Assembly: GCA_003229095.1 (NCBI GenBank)
Contig: QIHS01000564.1
Location: forward strand, 1 to 5,479
Source of the DNA: Woeseia sp.
Lineage (GTDB): Bacteria > Pseudomonadota > Gammaproteobacteria > Steroidobacterales > Woeseiaceae
DNA: 5,479 nucleotides
Reading direction: 5' to 3'
Shown: one piece after another, positions 1 through 5,479 of the stretch
Layout of the letters: every line of letters starts with the position of its first letter
Position numbering within the stretch: the stretch's first letter is position 1
Notes under the pieces: generated by a model
The model's input: the letters and a program-made list of their open reading frames with translations, nothing else
The model's database searches: none
What the model was told of the DNA's origin: nothing
Made by a program: the position numbers and the translations under genes

Positions 1-2004
1 TCAGTGTCGGGCGGCGTGCTGCTCAGGCAAGGCAACCGCCTTGCTGGCGCGGAATCTGCCGCTTACGATCCGCTAACCCGCGCACTCAACCTGACCGGCG
101 GCGTGCGCTATGCAGGACCCACTTCTTCCGTCACCAGCGAGTCAGCCGAATTTGCATACGATACGGGCCGCATTCGTTTCGAAGACGCCGAGTTTCAGGT
201 TGGCCAAAGGGACTCGCGTGGGTCGGCGAGTGTTCTTGAAATCAATCAGGACGGCAAACTTCAGCTTGCCAATGTCAATTACACGACCTGTCCGCCGGAG
301 TCCGAAGCCTGGATAATCGAGGCACGCGATATTGAACTCAATACAAAAACCGGCGTGGGCACTGCGAAAGGTGTGCGCTTAAGATTCAAGGGCGTTCCCA
401 TTCTGTACTCGCCCTATTTGTCCTTTCCGATCAGCGATGCACGCAAGTCAGGCGTGTTAGTACCCGAATTTGGCAGCACCGGGCGCAGCGGCAACGAACT
501 AAGTCTGCCTTATTATTGGAACATTGCCGAAAACTACGACGCCACGTTTACGCCAAGACTGCTGTCAGCTCGAGGCCTGCAAGTGGGCACTGAATTTCGC
601 TACCTGTTTGCCAACAGTGGTGGCGATGTGCAGATCGAGTATTTGCCTAGCGACAACAGGTTCAATGGCGATCGCCAGTTTGTATCCTTTGATCATCAGA
701 CACTGTTCCGGAATGGCTGGCGCAATCAGATCCGATATCGAGAGGTCTCGGACAACCAGTACTTCGAGGACCTCGGTGGCAGCCTGAGCAATGCAAGCAT
801 TACGCACCTGAACCGAAGCTTGCTATTCGACTATTTCGGCGAAAACTGGTCAATGCTGGCATTGATCCAGGACTACCAAACTATCGATGAGGCTATCGCG
901 CCTATCGATGAACCCTATCGAAGACTGCCGCAGGTTCGCCTTGATGGTCGCTGGCCCGACAGCCTGATGGGATTCGACTTCAGTTTCGACAGCGAGCTGG
1001 TCTACTTCGACCGTGACGTCGGTGTCACCGGCTGGCGGTTGAATACCGCGCCACAGATCGAGTTGCCCATCAAAAACGCCGGCTGGTTCGTCATACCCAG
1101 CGTAACACTTGACCATACGCGCTACCGTTTGGACAACACCGTGGCGGGTGCCGAACAAAGCCCGAGCCGCACCCTGCCAATTGCAAGCCTTGATCTTGGC
1201 CTGCATTTCGAACGCCTGCTGAATTCAGGCAGTGGCCGGATACAAACGCTTGAGCCACGGCTTCTTTATGTGCATGTGCCGCATCGGGATCAATCGGCAC
1301 TGCCTGTTTTCGACACGATTCTGCCTGACCTCAATCTTGTGCAGCTGTATCGCAAGAACCGCTTCCTTGGCGTCGATCGCATTACTGACACCGACCAGCT
1401 AAGCATTGGCATTACCTCGCGCATACTGGAATCGAGTTCCGGTCGTGAACTCATGTCGGCGACGATCGGGCAGGCGCGTTATTTGAGCGCGCAGGACGTC
1501 AATATTCCGGGCCAGACGATGAATCTTGCAGAAACCTCAGACTACATTGCCGAAGTGCGTTTCCTGTTGTATGACAACATCAATTTTGACTTTGGCCACC
1601 AGTGGAGCGGCGGAAATCGCGGCACTACGCAATCGGAAGCGCGCCTTCAATACCGGCCCGCTCCCGACAAAATTCTGAACCTCGCTTATCGATTTCGCCG
1701 CGAGTCGATTGAACAGGGCGACTTGTCGTGGTCCTGGCCGCTGTCGCAGAATTGGAATTTTGTTGGCCGCTACAACTACTCCTTTCGCGATTCCGAACCA
1801 CTGGAGCAATTCTATGGGCTTGAATTCGAAAGCTGCTGCTGGGGTTTGCGACTGGTGTCCAGGCGTTATATCTCTACGCGAGATGGAACCCGTGACTCAT
1901 CTATCGGTCTGCAATTAGTACTGAAAGGAATGACGAGTGTCGGTACGGCTGCAGACCAGCTCCTGGAGCGCGGAATTCTTGGTTATTCGCGCAACCTGAA
2001 CTAA
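1..2004 (+). CDS. lptD: LPS-assembly outer-membrane protein LptD (5'-partial)
   Basis: LptD, with the lipoprotein LptE, forms the outer-membrane translocon that inserts lipopolysaccharide into the outer leaflet. The reading frame is open from base 1, so the GTG at 4 is probably an internal Val codon. The signal peptide and the first part of the periplasmic domain lie upstream. Counting from that GTG, residues 1 to about 125 are the rest of the beta-jellyroll (OstA/LptA-like) domain. The family signature follows at about 130-185: GVPILYSPYLSFP, SGVLVPEFG, LPYYWNIAENYD. The remaining residues, to 666, are barrel, with alternating aromatic strands. Cys96 (codon 289-291) matches E. coli Cys173, and Cys611-Cys612 (1834-1839, in ESCCWGLRL) match Cys724-Cys725. 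These form the inter-domain disulfides needed for function in E. coli; the Cys31 equivalent is outside the window. The spacing 96-611 is slightly shorter than 173-724 in E. coli, and the tail after the CC pair is similar in length. Identification is very secure. Confidence 0.97.
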   Translation, partial: SVSGGVLLRQGNRLAGAESAAYDPLTRALNLTGGVRYAGPTSSVTSESAEFAYDTGRIRFEDAEFQVGQRDSRGSASVLEINQDGKLQLANVNYTTCPPESEAWIIEARDIELNTKTGVGTAKGVRLRFKGVPILYSPYLSFPISDARKSGVLVPEFGSTGRSGNELSLPYYWNIAENYDATFTPRLLSARGLQVGTEFRYLFANSGGDVQIEYLPSDNRFNGDRQFVSFDHQTLFRNGWRNQIRYREVSDNQYFEDLGGSLSNASITHLNRSLLFDYFGENWSMLALIQDYQTIDEAIAPIDEPYRRLPQVRLDGRWPDSLMGFDFSFDSELVYFDRDVGVTGWRLNTAPQIELPIKNAGWFVIPSVTLDHTRYRLDNTVAGAEQSPSRTLPIASLDLGLHFERLLNSGSGRIQTLEPRLLYVHVPHRDQSALPVFDTILPDLNLVQLYRKNRFLGVDRITDTDQLSIGITSRILESSSGRELMSATIGQARYLSAQDVNIPGQTMNLAETSDYIAEVRFLLYDNINFDFGHQWSGGNRGTTQSEARLQYRPAPDKILNLAYRFRRESIEQGDLSWSWPLSQNWNFVGRYNYSFRDSEPLEQFYGLEFESCCWGLRLVSRRYISTRDGTRDSSIGLQLVLKGMTSVGTAADQLLERGILGYSRNLN

Positions 2005-2048
2005 GATCACCTCAATTCAACGATTATTGCTTCTTCAGATCTTTTTTT
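2005..2048 (+). other. lptD-surA intergenic gap with T7 tract before the surA ATG
   Basis: These 44 bases separate the lptD TAA from the surA ATG. The gap holds no purine-rich Shine-Dalgarno sequence near the start. It ends in seven consecutive T residues (2042-2048) that touch the ATG. There is no GC-rich stem in front of the T tract, so it does not read as an intrinsic terminator, and surA is probably co-transcribed with lptD. No convincing promoter hexamers were seen. Confidence 0.6.
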
Positions 2049-2108
2049 ATGAATAAATTCAAATATTTAACAGCATATCTGGCAATCACCCTGGCGCCAG
2101 CCAGCGCC
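2049..2108 (+). other. SurA signal peptide coding segment
   Basis: These codons give a short basic start (MNKFKY), a hydrophobic stretch (LTAYLAITLA) and an Ala-x-Ala type signal peptidase I site (PASA before FSDE), predicting cleavage after residue 20. This agrees with the periplasmic location of SurA and supports the chosen start codon. The first codons are markedly AT-rich compared with the rest of the gene. Confidence 0.85.
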
Positions 2109-3350
2109 TTTTCCGATGAATTATCGGAAACCGGCCAGTTTCTCGACGGTGTCGCGGCAATTGTCAATGAGGGGGTCGTTCTCAAAAGCGCCCTCGACCA
2201 GCAACAGGATCTCATCATACAGCGCGCGGTGGCGCAGGATATTTCACTGCCGCCGGCGCACATTCTGCGCGAACAGGTACTCGAGCGACTGATCCTGGAG
2301 GAGATTCAGGATCAACGGGCAAAGAATATCGGTATCCAGGTCTCTGACCAAATGCTGAATACGGCAATTGCGCAAATCGCGGAAAACGCCGGCTTCAAAT
2401 TTGAAGAAATGCCGGAAGTACTCGCCAGAGATGGCGTTGAGTACGGCGAATACCGTCGCGACATGCGCAAGCAAATGATCCTGGAACAGTTGCGGCGAAT
2501 AGATGTCGTCGGTCGGATATCGGTATCCCCCCGCGAGATCGACCAATGCATTGCCGACCTCGAAGACAACGCAGTCGTTAACTCCCGCTACAACCTGTCA
2601 CACATTTTCATATCTGTGCCCGGATCCGCCACGGCTGAGCAGTATTCGGAAGCGGAAGCCGAAGCCGATGAGGTCCATGCACGGCTGCGTGATGGCGCCA
2701 ATTTCGGTGAGCAGGCTATTCGCCACTCTGATGGCGATACCGCACTTGAGGGCGGCAGCCTGGGCTGGCGGCCCGGTGATCAGCTACCAACGATGTTCTT
2801 CGAAGTCGTCGGCGAGATGAATATCGGTGATGTGTCACAGCCGATACGAGCAGTCAGCGGCTATCACATCGTCAAAGTTAATGATCTGCAGGGTATTAAC
2901 CAACAAAGTGAAATTGAACAGATGCTGGTGCGTCACATCCTGATCATTCCGAATCAGATTATCGATGAGGAAACCGCGAAACAGCGCCTTGAAGATGCGA
3001 TGCGGCGAATTGGAGGCGGCGAACCATTCGGCGAAGTGGCCAAGTTGCTTTCCGACGATCCTGGATCTGCAAACAACGAAGGCGAGATGGGGTGGTCCGA
3101 CCCGGGAACCTTTGTACCCGAATTTGAGGACATCGCAATCAACCTGGAAACGGGTGTGTTGTCCGAGCCGTTCCGCAGCCGCTTCGGCTGGCACGTTCTG
3201 GAAGTGGTCGAACGTCGCACTTACGACAATACGGAAGACCTGAAGGAATCGAACTGCATTCAACGAGTCCGCAACGGCAAGCTAAATAATGAAACCGAAC
3301 TCTGGGTACGCCGGATTCGCGACGAGGCATTCGTCGAATCACGTATCTGA
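2049..3350 (+). CDS. surA: Periplasmic chaperone / peptidyl-prolyl isomerase SurA
   Basis: SurA escorts unfolded outer-membrane proteins, LptD among them, across the periplasm to the BAM machinery. The 433-residue product is close to E. coli SurA (428). Residues 1-20 are a signal peptide with a lysine-containing start, a hydrophobic core and a likely cleavage after APASA. About 30-160 is the SurA N-terminal domain (VAAIVNEGVVLKSALD, then REQVLERLILEEIQ and YRRDMRKQMILEQLRR). Two parvulin (PpiC) domains follow: about 180-280 (NLSHIFISVP, GGSLGW, GYHIVKVND) and about 290-390 (VRHILIIP, GEMGWSDPGTFVPEF, FGWHVLEVVERR). The C-terminal helix (about 396-433) carries the family's ELWVRRIRDEAFVE pattern. 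In E. coli the second parvulin domain is the active isomerase. The signal peptide fixes the ATG at 2049, although there is no Shine-Dalgarno. Unusually, the protein has exactly two cysteines, Cys167 and Cys403. Confidence 0.96.
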   Translation: MNKFKYLTAYLAITLAPASAFSDELSETGQFLDGVAAIVNEGVVLKSALDQQQDLIIQRAVAQDISLPPAHILREQVLERLILEEIQDQRAKNIGIQVSDQMLNTAIAQIAENAGFKFEEMPEVLARDGVEYGEYRRDMRKQMILEQLRRIDVVGRISVSPREIDQCIADLEDNAVVNSRYNLSHIFISVPGSATAEQYSEAEAEADEVHARLRDGANFGEQAIRHSDGDTALEGGSLGWRPGDQLPTMFFEVVGEMNIGDVSQPIRAVSGYHIVKVNDLQGINQQSEIEQMLVRHILIIPNQIIDEETAKQRLEDAMRRIGGGEPFGEVAKLLSDDPGSANNEGEMGWSDPGTFVPEFEDIAINLETGVLSEPFRSRFGWHVLEVVERRTYDNTEDLKESNCIQRVRNGKLNNETELWVRRIRDEAFVESRI

Positions 3351-3462
3351 CCTGACGACGCATACGCCAACTCCAATGGTCGCTCTCGCCGGGATTGGTC
3401 AGGAAGTCACTCGTACCATTGTTTCGTCGCGCTGCTCTTAGGCAATTTGGGCGAATTGGACG
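3351..3462 (+). other. surA-pdxA intergenic gap, no gene recognised
   Basis: This 112-base spacer is the longest gap in the window. No gene-like reading frame is confined to it. It contains a 7-bp inverted repeat, CAATGGT (3374-3380) with ACCATTG (3415-3421), across a 34-base loop. A repeat of that size can arise by chance in a gap this long. No T tract follows it, so it is not an intrinsic terminator. A TTGTTT (3419-3424) with a poor -10 candidate 17-18 bases downstream is too weak to call a promoter. An internal promoter or an mRNA processing site for pdxA remains possible. Confidence 0.45.
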
Positions 3463-4443
3463 ATGGCCAGCACTCATTCAACCAGCCCCCTTATCGTCAC
3501 AGCCGGCGAACCGGCAGGCATTGGCCCGGAGTTGTGCCTGGCATTGGCGGAAACTGAATGGTCCAGCAGGCTTGTATTGATTGCTGACATCGACATGCTC
3601 GCCGATCGTGCCGAGATGCTCGGAAAGTCGATTCGGTTAAGTGAATACAAGGCGTCATCCCGGCGCTCGGTGGGCGAACTCCAGGTGATTTCCCAACCAC
3701 TGGTGAACCAACCTGATTGCGGACGCCCCGATCCGGCTAATGCCGCGTCATTGCTTGAAGGTCTGAGGCGAGCTGTTGATGGCTGTGTATGCGGAGAGTT
3801 TTCAGCGCTGGTCACCGCGCCACTGCAGAAAAGTGCCATGATGGATGCGGGCATCCAATTTAGCGGGCATACGGAATTTCTTGCCGAACTTACCGACACG
3901 CCAATGCCGGTCATGCTGCTTACAGCCGGCGACTTGCGAGTGGCCCTTGCCAGCACACATCTGCCACTTCGTGATGTGCCGGATTACCTGACAACGGACA
4001 AACTCGTGGCGGTGTTACAGGTTTTGCACGAAGATTTGATCCGCAAATTTCGCATTCAGGATCCGGCGATTGTCGTCTGCGGGCTCAACCCTCATGCAGG
4101 CGAAGGCGGCCATCTGGGGGCAGAAGATCAGGAGATCATTGCGCCGGCAGTGGCCAGTTGTGCGGCACTGGGTATGAATGTCCGCGGACCCGTGCCAGCC
4201 GATACTGCGTTCATGCCTGACGACAGCGAAACCGACGCCATTCTCGCGATGTACCACGACCAGGGACTGCCGGTGATCAAGTACGCGAGTTTTGGACACG
4301 CGATCAATGTGACACTGGGCCTGCCCATCATTCGCACGTCAGTCGATCATGGCACCGCGCTGGATATCGCTGGCAAGGGTGTCGCCGACGTCGGCAGCCT
4401 GATCGCCGCGATTGAACTCGCTGCGACGCTCGCAGGACAATGA
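3463..4443 (+). CDS. pdxA: 4-hydroxythreonine-4-phosphate dehydrogenase PdxA
   Basis: PdxA oxidises 4-phosphohydroxy-L-threonine with NAD(P)+. The product decarboxylates to 3-amino-2-oxopropyl phosphate, which PdxJ uses to make pyridoxine 5'-phosphate in the DXP-dependent vitamin B6 pathway. The enzyme is a cytosolic dimer. The 326 residues match the E. coli length (about 329). Visible signatures are GEPAGIGPEL (15-24), SGHTEFL with substrate-binding His136-Thr137, STHLPLRDVPDYL, NPHAGEGGHLG, MYHDQGLPVIKY and TLGLPIIRTSVDHGTALDIAG. The three metal-binding histidines expected from E. coli (166, 211, 266) are present as His166, His211 and His265. An in-frame TAG at 3439-3441 leaves the ATG at 3463 as the only standard start codon before the conserved core. 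The Shine-Dalgarno is weak. The stop lies 10 bases before rsmA, which suggests transcriptional and possibly translational coupling. Confidence 0.97.
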   Translation: MASTHSTSPLIVTAGEPAGIGPELCLALAETEWSSRLVLIADIDMLADRAEMLGKSIRLSEYKASSRRSVGELQVISQPLVNQPDCGRPDPANAASLLEGLRRAVDGCVCGEFSALVTAPLQKSAMMDAGIQFSGHTEFLAELTDTPMPVMLLTAGDLRVALASTHLPLRDVPDYLTTDKLVAVLQVLHEDLIRKFRIQDPAIVVCGLNPHAGEGGHLGAEDQEIIAPAVASCAALGMNVRGPVPADTAFMPDDSETDAILAMYHDQGLPVIKYASFGHAINVTLGLPIIRTSVDHGTALDIAGKGVADVGSLIAAIELAATLAGQ

Positions 4444-4453
4444 AGCTTTACTT

Positions 4454-5206
4454 ATGAAACATAGGCCACGCAAACGTTTTGCGCAGCATTTCCTCACCTC
4501 GCCGGAAATTGTTGAGCAGATCGTTTCTGCAATCGCGCCTCGCGAAGGTGAAATCATCGTTGAAATTGGGCCGGGGCAAGCCGCCATCACCGCCCCGCTC
4601 GCTGCACTGGCGACAAAATTGCACGCCATAGAATTCGATCGCGACCTCGCGGCTGCGTTAACGGCCCAATACGCCGACCAGGCACAGGTGACCATTCATG
4701 AAGCAGACGCACTCAAATTCGACTATTCGACCCTGGGCGAAAAATTGCGCATTGTTGGAAACCTGCCCTACAACATTTCCACGCCACTGCTTTTCCATTT
4801 ACTTGAATACAAGAATTGCATCGTCGATGCACATTTCATGCTGCAAAAAGAAGTGGTCGAGCGCATGGGAGCAGCACCTGGCAACAAGAATTTCGGCCGC
4901 CTGACCGTCATGCTCGGTTGCCAGATGGAAGTCGTGCCGTTGTTCGATGTCCCGCCCGGCGCATTTTCCCCACCGCCACGGGTAATGTCATCCGTGGTCA
5001 GAATGCGACCGCTGCCCGCCCCGGGCTTTGTAGTCGTAGATACAGAGTTACTCGCGACCATCGTTCGTGCGGCTTTTTCGCGACGCCGAAAGACGCTGCG
5101 CAATGCACTGATGGGCGTGGTCGACGTATCCCATATCGAAGCGGCGGATCTCGACCCCGGCGATCGTCCTGAACAGATTCCAATCGCCGGGTGGGGCGGC
5201 AAGTGA
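4454..5206 (+). CDS. rsmA: 16S rRNA (A1518/A1519-N6)-dimethyltransferase RsmA (KsgA)
   Basis: RsmA uses S-adenosylmethionine to dimethylate two adjacent adenosines in helix 45 of 16S rRNA, a late checkpoint of 30S assembly; its loss gives kasugamycin resistance. From the ATG at 4454 the protein has 250 residues: RKRFAQHFL (6-14), SAM motif I EIGPGQAAIT (37-46), the acidic-loop residues EFDRD (60-64), HEADAL (82-87), the catalytic NLPYNIST (103-110), FMLQKEVVERM (128-138) and FSPPPRV (171-177). The conserved RRKTLRNAL (211-219) and PGDRPEQI (235-242) mark the C-terminal domain. An in-frame TTG at 4412 lies inside pdxA and would add 14 unconserved residues, so 4454 is preferred. A GAAG at 4442-4445 may serve as a weak ribosome site. 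The C-terminus ends abruptly in AGWGGK, short of E. coli RsmA (273), and may be frameshifted. Confidence 0.95.
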   Translation: MKHRPRKRFAQHFLTSPEIVEQIVSAIAPREGEIIVEIGPGQAAITAPLAALATKLHAIEFDRDLAAALTAQYADQAQVTIHEADALKFDYSTLGEKLRIVGNLPYNISTPLLFHLLEYKNCIVDAHFMLQKEVVERMGAAPGNKNFGRLTVMLGCQMEVVPLFDVPPGAFSPPPRVMSSVVRMRPLPAPGFVVVDTELLATIVRAAFSRRRKTLRNALMGVVDVSHIEAADLDPGDRPEQIPIAGWGGK

Positions 5207-5232
5207 CCGCAAGTCAAGCTGCCGGCAAGTAA
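5197..5232 (+). repeat. Three imperfect copies of a 10-base CSGCAAGTNA motif
   Basis: CGGCAAGTGA (5197-5206), CCGCAAGTCA (5207-5216) and CGGCAAGTAA (5223-5232) follow each other, with a 6-base insert before the third copy. The first two abut. They overlap the rsmA stop codon. The function is unknown. They could be a slippage product or chance. Confidence 0.4.
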
Positions 5233-5273
5233 GGTAGAATATGCAACGTAACCCATTTTGGTGTGAACAGGGC
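5207..5273 (+). other. rsmA-apaG intergenic gap with triplicated motif and start signals
   Basis: This 67-base spacer separates the rsmA stop from the preferred apaG start. Its left part continues a reading frame (5197-5232, RQVTASQAAGK then TAA) that looks like a displaced RsmA tail. Its middle holds TAGAAT (5235-5240), preceded by AAGG (5231-5234) and followed by an ATG (5241) in frame with apaG. The 8-base palindrome TGCCGGCA (5220-5227) has no following T tract, so no terminator is evident. Confidence 0.5.
5231..5243 (+). promoter_or_regulatory. AAGG ribosome site and/or TAGAAT -10-like box before apaG
   Basis: AAGG (5231-5234) stands 6 bases before the ATG at 5241, a good Shine-Dalgarno distance. 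The six bases between them, TAGAAT, also match five of six positions of the sigma-70 -10 consensus. No matching -35 hexamer is visible 16-18 bases upstream (AGTCAA lies at the 17-base distance), so the promoter reading is weak. If it is a ribosome site, apaG would start at 5241. If it is a promoter, transcripts would begin near 5247 and the start at 5274 would be used. Confidence 0.35.
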
Positions 5274-5479
5274 ATGGACAAAAAAAAATACGAAATAAGA
5301 ATCCGGGTTGCCACTCAATATGTGGACAATCAGTCTGAGCCCGATATCGACCGCTACGTCTTCGCCTATACAATCACGATAGAAAACAAGAGCGACATAC
5401 CTGCCCAGTTGCTCAGTCGCCACTGGATAATCACCGATGCCAACGGCAAGGTCCAGGAAGTGTCGGGTGACGGCGTCGT
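5274..5479 (+). CDS. apaG: ApaG family protein (3'-partial)
   Basis: ApaG is a small cytosolic protein with a fibronectin-III/immunoglobulin-like beta fold. It lies next to apaH, the Ap4A hydrolase gene, in many proteobacteria. Its biochemical role is unsettled, though apaG mutants have been linked to cobalt sensitivity in enterics. The 68 visible complete codons run from MDKKKYEIRIRV through DRYVFAYTITIEN (about 26-38) and AQLLSRHWIITDANG (44-58) to EVSGDGVV at the edge. They align without gaps to the E. coli segments ERYVFAYTVTIRN and VQLLGRYWLITNGNG. About half of a typical 125-residue protein is present. The ATG at 5274 matches the usual N-terminal length. The in-frame ATG at 5241 has the better ribosome site and would add 11 residues (MQRNPFWCEQG). 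Identity is secure; the start is less so. Confidence 0.92.
   Translation, partial: MDKKKYEIRIRVATQYVDNQSEPDIDRYVFAYTITIENKSDIPAQLLSRHWIITDANGKVQEVSGDGV

Noticed and set aside
2031..2048. T7 tract before surA as an intrinsic terminator after lptD
   Set aside because: No GC-rich stem precedes it, only the short AGATCT palindrome, and it abuts the surA start codon.
2091..2100. Perfect 10-base palindrome CTGGCGCCAG inside the surA signal peptide codons
   Set aside because: It is a single site within coding sequence whose codons (Leu-Ala-Pro-Ala) are explained by the signal peptide. A regulatory operator here has no other support.
2835..3263. 142-codon minus-strand open frame inside surA
   Set aside because: It is the complement of the conserved parvulin domains. 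No independent evidence for a gene was seen.
3419..3448. Possible pdxA promoter, TTGTTT with GCAATT/CAATTT downstream
   Set aside because: The -10 candidates match the consensus at very few positions and there is no extended -10, so this is no better than background.
3474..3956. 160-codon minus-strand open frame inside pdxA
   Set aside because: It lies fully opposite conserved PdxA coding sequence, with low-complexity Ser/Ala composition and no family signature.
4412..4453. Longer RsmA form starting at TTG 4412, overlapping pdxA
   Set aside because: It adds 14 residues (MNSLRRSQDNEALL) with no RsmA character. The family motif RKRFAQHFL begins six residues after the ATG at 4454, the normal distance.
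4768..5373. 201-codon open frame on the minus strand across rsmA and apaG
   Set aside because: It is antisense to two well-identified genes, rich in Arg/Ser/Thr/Pro as expected from a shadow frame, and has no recognisable domain.

Overview
The window is a piece of a gammaproteobacterial chromosome. It carries, all on the + strand, lptD (5' end cut off) - surA - pdxA - rsmA (ksgA) - apaG (3' end cut off). This is the same gene order as the E. coli lptD-surA-pdxA-rsmA-apaG-apaH cluster, so apaH would be expected just beyond the right edge. The residue patterns are clearly gammaproteobacterial, but divergent enough from enteric proteins to suggest a non-enteric, perhaps environmental, lineage. 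Base composition is moderate, by eye a little over 50% GC, and even across the genes. I see no mobile element, RNA gene, CRISPR array or sign of horizontal transfer.

Layout: 1-2004 is most of LptD, the outer-membrane LPS translocon barrel. After a 44-base gap, 2049-3350 encodes SurA, the periplasmic chaperone that helps LptD and other barrels fold. A 112-base gap with no recognisable gene follows. 3463-4443 is PdxA, of vitamin B6 synthesis. Only 10 bases later, 4454-5206 is RsmA, the 16S rRNA dimethyladenosine methyltransferase. A 67-base gap leads to ApaG from 5274 to the edge of the window.

How the genes relate: LptD and SurA form a functional pair, client and chaperone, and both point to disulfide chemistry. 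LptD keeps the family's Cys positions that are visible. SurA here has two cysteines, where E. coli SurA as I recall it has none. PdxA, RsmA and ApaG are housekeeping neighbours joined by conserved operon structure rather than by one pathway.

This is an ordinary core region and I found no undescribed system. The points worth a second look are small: the SurA cysteine pair, a likely one-base frameshift that shortens the RsmA C-terminus, an ambiguous apaG start beside a TAGAAT/AAGG motif, a short triplicated motif in that gap, and a surA start without a Shine-Dalgarno sequence.
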